Positions 58,825 to 64,000 of a stretch of DNA of 64,000 bases are shown here, piece by piece. Position numbers and translations under genes: made by a program. The DNA is taken from contig CM044489.1 in the NCBI GenBank assembly GCA_024364805.1, positions 112,704,620 to 112,768,619 on the forward strand. Reading direction: 5' to 3'. This DNA is from Euprymna scolopes. Lineage: Eukaryota; Mollusca; Cephalopoda; Sepiida; Sepiolidae. The notes under the pieces are model-generated. The model was not told the origin of the DNA, did not search any database, and saw only the letters and a program-made list of their open reading frames with translations. Position 1 is the stretch's first letter. Each line of letters starts with the position of its first letter.

Positions 58825-59640
58825 TAAAACCTGAAGACCCGGGCAGTAGCCCTTGGTATATCTAAAGTCTTTGTACCGTTCTAAGAACTTCTAAAAAGCC
58901 ATGTCGAAGTCCTCTTGTGTACGCGTGGCAATGACTTTCGTCTAATTTGTCTCATAACGATAGTATCTAAGGTTTTCCTTGAGCTTAGAAAATAATCAAA
59001 AGTCACAAGGAGCAAAGTCTTGATTCTCATCCCCTCTATAGTCTGTGACTAGGAGGGAGTTGAGGACTGGTGCATTATTCTGGTAAAAATGCCACTGACC
59101 TGATTTGAAGAGTGCTGGCCTCTTATAGCGGAATCTCCTCCTGAACCCCCTTAAAACCTCAGCTTATTTTTTGTTGACTGTCCGTGCAGTGGGGGCCCAG
59201 TTCATGTAAATCATGCCCGTACTCTCAAAAATAGACTAATCAAAATTTTGTGGGTGAATTTGCTTTTCTAGCCTGTTTGGGTCTGAGGGAGCCACCATGC
59301 TTTCACTGCGCCATATCGGTGAAGCCAGCTTTAATCGCAAGGCAACAGAACATTAAAAACTAGTGTATGTGAATTGATCAGCTCCACTATCGTCATGCTG
59401 TCATGATACCTCTTTCTCTTTTATCTTCTCTGAGCACGCTTGAGACAAACTTCGAGCAAATCTTCGGCATCTTTCGTTCCTCGAGAATAATTGTGTGTAC
59501 AGTTCCTACACTGACATCGAACTGTACATTTACTGTCTCTATAAATGTACGACAATACATTCTTTAAATGGTCAATCAGTCCGGGTCTTCTGACTTCCGT
59601 ACTCCTCCCAAACATTTCCTCATCCCTCACGGACTGTCTG
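58825..59640 (-). mobile_element. mariner-like DNA transposon, transposase remnant
   Basis: Minus strand order: SVRDEEMFGRSTEVRRPGLI (59640) and the helix-turn-helix end CVGTVHT/CTHNYS-type region (59520), FDSTGMIY-like FESTGMIYMNWAPTARTVNK (59210), EVLRGFRRRFRYKRPALF and KSGQWHFYQNNAPVLNSLLV (59150-59060), DFAPCDF (58990), KLKENLRYYRYET and KVIATRTQEDFDMAF (58970-58890). This is the standard mariner DDD/E transposase order. The HQDNAP box reads YQNNAP, so the second catalytic Asp is Asn, and stops and frame changes are scattered. Terminal repeats not identified. Plain, dead transposon copy. Confidence 0.85.
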
Positions 59641-60690
59641 CTTTCTTAGATTTCTTATGTTACAAAAAAACTGATGTTCGATTTATGCAAGATGATCCAA
59701 AAGCAGTCTGAAGCATTCCATACTTTCCGTGACATTTTACAAAGTCTAAAACATGATTTTATTGGATATCATTATTTTAAAGTGTCCTCACGAGCAGATT
59801 GCGTTTTTTAAATTCACCAATTGTGACAATTAGGTTGTAATAGTGGGTATTCCAATTTCTGATATAACTGTTTATTACAACATGAAATTGTTTGGTTAGA
59901 TAGTCATCTCATAAACTTACTGCATTTTTAAGAGTCCACGACAATTTATAATCCCTTTTTAAAAAAGTCTGGAAACTTATTTAAGGCACTTCTTAAATTA
60001 ATGGTAATATTAAATGCTGCTAAGACTACAATTCTTTCCTTATTCATAGGAAACATTTTCAATCACTGATTGCCATGACTAATGATACGTTATATGAAAC
60101 TTCTTTGTTCAAACTCCCCGGCTTAACTTTTAAAGGAAACATGAATTAGAATAAATGCATTGGGGACAATGTCAAGATTACTGGAAAGAAAGTGTGCTCC
60201 TTTACCGTGATGGAAAATTAAACAACTGGGATTATACTATATATCTACAAAACACGACTCATGCATGCATGAAGTATTGTTTACACATCTGAGCTGGTGC
60301 AACTTTTACTAGTCCTTCTCTTTTAGACAGGGGTTTTAAAAAGTCTCTAACTATAGATTCCGTACTATCAACCAAACTTCAACGTCTGTCTAGTCACCTA
60401 AATATTGCATTCCTGCACATGTTTTATAAGTATTTTAACGGAATGCTCGCCGAAAAATTCCACGATATTGTATATTCTCTACGTAAATACTCCCAAGTAA
60501 TTCGACTAACAGCAAAATCCCACGTATATACTGTAGATATTCCTCGATGCCGGAAAGCTTTCTGCTCTAATAGTTTCCTTTACTTGGGCTGCTAAACTTT
60601 TGACTTATCTCCAGGGTCATTGCGTTCATAGTTACACGTAGAATTAATGTGAAGTGGCATCTCCTTACTCAACACCTTACATAGTGTTCT
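59640..60690 (+). mobile_element. LINE 3' coding end, decayed
   Basis: Plus strand: ACMKYCLHI (60268), RGFKKSLTIDSVLSTKLQRL SSHLNIAFLHMFYKYFNG (60330-60440), AEKFHDIVYSLRKYSQVIRL, AKSHVYTVDIPRCRKAFCSN and SFLYLGC (60445-60590). This is the same C-terminal signature as at 25.8 kb (LSHRRxVASLxLFYRYF, HPYTVELPRCR, SFFP) but a distinct copy on the other strand. Upstream pieces (about 60105-60230, LFKLPGLTF..NMN) fit the preceding region. At least two frame changes. The clear part is 60260-60600; the left limit is approximate. Confidence 0.7.
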
Positions 60691-60699
60691 TGTAGATTT

Positions 60700-62025
60700 T
60701 TTTGCAAAAATGTAGCTCCTTTCCCCAGTAACATTGTATCTTGGTTTGGGTTAAAATTCAGTAAAATATAATATTCACTAATTCGACCGAAGATTTTAAA
60801 GCACATTAATGCATGAAATGAAAATCGATGATTGAACAGATCACGTAAGAGGACAATTATCTTCCATGTTTACCTTTGTTCGACAATTAAATTTGGACGT
60901 TCAATAGTGACTTGTTGCTGTACCGGATATGATGTCATGTTAAATCCACCGGCAATATGACTCTTTAAGAACCTAGCAGCCCTAAACTTTTATTTTTTGT
61001 CTCGATGGAGCTTTTCACTTAATTGACCCACTCTTTATCTGTGTCTTAACATAAACGTAGATTCCATGAACAAAGCCTCTTTCTAAGAAATGTACGGCTG
61101 CGGAACTCTGTTCCGTTTTCCTGCTTCTCAACTGCCTACAATATTGTTGTCTTCAAGTCCAACGCAAACAAGAACTTGATGAGCCATTCTTTTAAGTAAT
61201 CCAATTTACCAAATTTCCACTACTAGCGATTACTACGACATTTTCCTATTGACTACTGTACACTCATAAATACTTATCCTCGAGTGACCTCCGTGTCTTG
61301 CTCAGTGTTGACTTTTTGTAAATAAAAAATACCTTCTCGGATTTTCTTCAGCCACTTTCTGTGTTAGCCACGATGTTTCCACCAATGCGTATTTTGACGT
61401 CAAAATAGAAGGGATTCTAGAATCCTCCTTGTCAGAATGTCAAATTTGTTAACCACCGCCTCTTCTTGAGTATAGAATATGCCTAGAAAAGGAAGTTAGC
61501 TCTCATAAAAGCAGTACTCTGATTCTTCTATTATTATTAATATAAAAGACCACTCGTAGATAAAGATTAATATGCTTGTGTGTTCAGTGATAAGAAAAAC
61601 TATAAGAGAACTGGAACTATGTATTAAATGGAAAATATGAGCATATACGAATTTCGATAATTATTTTTTTAGATTACACAAAAATTACAATGTTGTAGTT
61701 TGTCAATATGCAGCTACGCGATAATGCGTCTTGTAAATAAAAATTCATTGCAAAGTAACCTCTTAATAGAAACGTCCTTTAATATCTAATACACCGAAAA
61801 ATAAAGATTTACGCAGTGGTAGCGGTTAGAAAAGTTCCTGCTGTTAATGTACGTTTCTAGGCATATGACAGCCGATATGAGAACATTGCAGGCGGTAGGC
61901 AATACACAATATTCTACCAGATATGAGAGATTATGATGCATGATTTTCAGGACTAAACTACATTTTTTATCCTAACAATAACTATATTACAGCCCAAGAC
62001 GTATTTTTCAATGTGTCTAACAGTT
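60700..62025. other. No gene recognised
   Basis: No convincing coding similarity or repeat copy found. Composition is a little richer in GC than the average of the window. Confidence 0.4.
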
Positions 62026-62029
62026 GATT

Positions 62030-62375
62030 GTGATGAGTTGAGTAGCGATATGGCTGTTAACATTAAATTTACACTTGCATGTAAGTATAGTCAGGAAGCC
62101 AGGACACAGAGAACGAATTAGAAAAGCAAGCAGTCAGTGAAAAGAAACTGTGTGAGTAGAAGTTTTTTTTTGCATGTAGGAAACGCAATAATGAAGTGGT
62201 GAGAATTTGCAGCTTGTCAAGTTAGTCAGGATTATGTATGTCAAATGGGCCCAAGTGCTATGAGAGTATAGAAGCATATTCCATAAAAGTACTTGTAAAA
62301 CAGGCACAGTGATACAATCTGATGCTACATTTTGATTATCGCTTGAAAATCGTGCAAACAAAGGCTGTCAAATAA
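62030..62375 (-). mobile_element. LINE 3' coding end, strongly decayed
   Basis: Minus strand frames give NQNVASDCIT (62340), FMEYASILS, TTSLLRFLHAKKNFYSHSFF (62195-62140), YMQVCKFNVNSHIAT. The order NVASLxLFY - PRC/AKKNFYSHSFF - VN.H follows the LINE C-terminus seen at 25.8 and 60.3 kb. Weak but ordered. Confidence 0.45.
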
Positions 62376-62737
62376 CAATTCATTCGCTTTAAAGTTTTCC
62401 GATTATTTTTCGAACGTAATGTTAAATTCATATAAATGTTCGATTACGTTTTTCAATGTGGACTTGTTGTAATTAGTTCTTTGGTTCACTTCTTTTGAGG
62501 AAAGTAGTATACTGTAATTCATTCGATGATTTTTATGCGTATAAGATTTTCGTGATGTTCATCGAAATATTGCTTAATGGAATTCTCTTGTGATGAATGA
62601 CATATAAATCGACCAACGGTGAGTTAAGCTGTCAGTTCCAATAAAAGCATATTTCATATAAGATTCGTAAAAAGTCTACCTTTTTCGCTCTTGCCAAACC
62701 TCATTCTCCATTTTATAATACAAACTTATGTTTATTT

Positions 62738-62815
62738 GCACACACATACGCACACATGTATGTGTGTATATATGTGTGTGTGTGTTTGTGTGTATGTGTG
62801 TATATATGTGTACTA
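62738..62815. repeat. (CA)n / (TG)n inverted microsatellite
   Basis: CACACATACGCACACATG is followed by TATGTGTGTATATATGTG and TG repeats, so the two halves are complementary. Confidence 0.9.
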
Positions 62816-63104
62816 ACATCTATCATGGAAAACTTAGCAAGCACTATACGGGTGTCCTTCTAGCAGCTGGCTAAACTCATTGCATGTAATGGAGGAAAGC
62901 GAGAAAGCAAATAGCAAGTCAGACAAATTGCTCAGACTTATCCAGTGTCTAAAAAATATTTACCAATCTATAATAACATGTTAATGTTTAATGATTTTTA
63001 TGCCATCACAAACATTAATTATCATTAATATATAAAAATTAAATTCCTCTATCTTATCTTATATTCTATAAACGCTAGAATATACTTATGTAGTATACGA
63101 TTTT

Positions 63105-63425
63105 ACATGCCCCTTCTAGGAATGTTTCCGAACCCATTCTAAAAGTTCATATAATGCATACATTGACCACATCACAACACTCTCCCGACGATTAACCTGC
63201 CACTTAGTAGATCATAACACTATCAAATGTCACCTAACCTTTCACTACAAAAATCTAAAATTGTCTGAAATAAGAAATATTCTAACTAACAATACTACAA
63301 ATGGGTATCTGAATAACAGCACACGAAGATTTAAATTACTAGAAGCTATAATAATTAAAGACTATGCCCCTTATTAACCGAATCGCGTATAATATTGTGT
63401 CAAATACACTAACCGTATTCAACAA
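63105..63425 (+). mobile_element. PLE GIY-YIG endonuclease fragment of a second lineage
   Basis: Plus strand: NAYIDHITTLSRRLTCHLVD (63155), HNTIKCHLTFHYKNLKLSEI, RNILTNNTTNGYLNNSTRRF, KLLEAIIIKDYAPY (63340-63375). YI..TTTLSRRLT..L, NT.I/NTT and RL.ILEALLI...P.IN are the landmarks of GIY-YIG domains in many PLEs; the Arg of SRR and the Glu of LLEAI match the catalytic positions. The domain type differs from that at 27.5 kb. Only the C-terminal end is present. About 170 bp downstream, at 63588-63630, lies a weak hammerhead-like word. Confidence 0.75.
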
Positions 63426-63794
63426 TTAATGATAAATAAATACAATATAAAATAAAACAAATAACATAAGAAAATCAACATTTAAATATAAATAATTAAC
63501 GCGTATTATCCTACACCTACCTATATAACTAATCTAAAATAAAAGAGAATTAACTATAAATACACCTGATCCTCGATAAAGAAGCATTCTTGAAGATGAC
63601 CGGAAGTACCGATAGAAAGTTCTAGAGAATATGACGGAACTACAACCACTGGGCGCCATACTTTCTAACCTACCAGCCAAAACAAGAAAACTCGCTCGGC
63701 AATTATAAGAGATTACACTCAAAATTAGAAGAAAAAAGTCGAAAGCATTCGTGTTTAATCACACATGCATAAATAACGACTTGCTGCAAAACTA

Positions 63795-63822
63795 CACACA
63801 CACACGCGCACACACACACACA

Positions 63823-63871
<49 letters not shown>

Positions 63872-63898
63872 ATATATGTGCGTGTGTGTGTGTGTATA
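63795..63898. repeat. (CA)n/(TA)n/(TG)n compound microsatellite
   Basis: CA tract, TA tract, then TG tract running directly into GGTTCAATCC at 63899. Confidence 0.95.
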
Positions 63899-64000
63899 GG
63901 TTCAATCCCAGGTTAGGGAAAAGTGCTAGTCTAGCCGCACTGTTGAGTTGTGATACAACGAAACAGTATTGTATGTGGATGACTGCATACGTATTGTATG
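63899..64000 (+). mobile_element. tRNA-like SINE-type element ending in a hammerhead motif, copy b
   Basis: Starts with GGTTCAATCCC (63899-63909), a near-perfect pol III B box, directly after a TG array, so no upstream tRNA part is left. From there it aligns with 38551-38625. It is cut by the window edge. Confidence 0.5.
63931..63981 (+). ncRNA. Hammerhead-ribozyme-like motif, copy b
   Basis: Order: stem I CCGCA (63935-63939), CTGTTGA (63940-63946), stem II GTTGT-GAT-ACAAC with five perfect pairs, GAAA (63960-63963), stem III CAG-TA-TTG (63964-63971), U-A (63972-63973), stem I TGTGG (63974-63978). Stem I pairs A-T, C-G, G-T, C-G, C-G. Compared with copy a the fourth pair has switched from G-C to C-G on both strands. 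The core has T for the conserved A (CTGTTGA), a different change from copy a. Confidence 0.65.

Noticed and set aside
63588-63630. TTGAAGA ... GAAA word downstream of the 63.1 kb PLE fragment
   Set aside because: Core starts with T instead of C, and stems I and III do not pair convincingly.

Overview
This is about 64 kb of AT-rich, repeat-dense animal DNA. The base style, the very many long (TA)n/(CA)n arrays and the mix of Penelope-like, RTE-like and R2-like retroelements and Tc1/mariner fragments suggest a cephalopod mollusc, probably an octopus. That is an inference from sequence style and from remembered repeat families, not a database match. Two runs of N (21306-22106 and 48550-49031) are assembly gaps, and both sit inside repeats. 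I find no convincing intact host gene: every stretch with recognisable protein similarity is a decayed mobile element or a decayed copy of a repeated gene family. Most long open frames are translations of (TA)n, (AAT)n or N tracts.

Layout. 0-5.6 kb: AT-rich DNA with microsatellites. 5.9-7.8 kb: a Penelope-like element (PLE) reverse transcriptase on the minus strand with a microsatellite inside the RT domain. 8-10.5 kb: two Tc1/IS630-type transposon ends, a lone LTR-like unit, and copies of two dispersed repeats. 11-18 kb: mostly unassigned DNA with small palindromes. 18.9-22.9 kb: a cluster of tandem and inverted repeats and foldback elements around a gap. 25.8-26.3 kb: a LINE tail. 27.2-28.3 kb: a PLE 3' part with GIY-YIG endonuclease and a hammerhead-like motif. 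28.7-30.1 kb: a decayed copy of a large repeated gene family with a PIN-like domain. 34-37 kb: a second LTR-like unit and a roughly 750-bp dispersed repeat. 37.6-38.7 kb: two hammerhead-like motifs next to (TA)n arrays. 39.0-41.1 kb: an RTE-like LINE and the C-terminal part of the PIN-like family, both on the minus strand. 41.6-45.0 kb: R2-like LINE pieces with two successive 3' ends. 51.7-53.0 kb: a foldback element and the second copy of the 750-bp repeat. 53.9-54.5 kb: two tRNA-like/PLE-tail-like units. 57-60.7 kb: a dispersed repeat, an RTE-like APE region, a mariner and a LINE tail. 62-64 kb: a LINE tail, a second type of PLE GIY-YIG domain and a tRNA-like/hammerhead unit at the window edge.

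The most interesting theme is a set of hammerhead-ribozyme-like motifs, found both in PLE tails and in short elements with a tRNA-like B box. Two copies of one family (38.57 and 63.93 kb) show a compensating base-pair change in stem I. In three of the four better cases the motif runs into a (TA)n array, which may link these elements to the abundance of (TA)n here.
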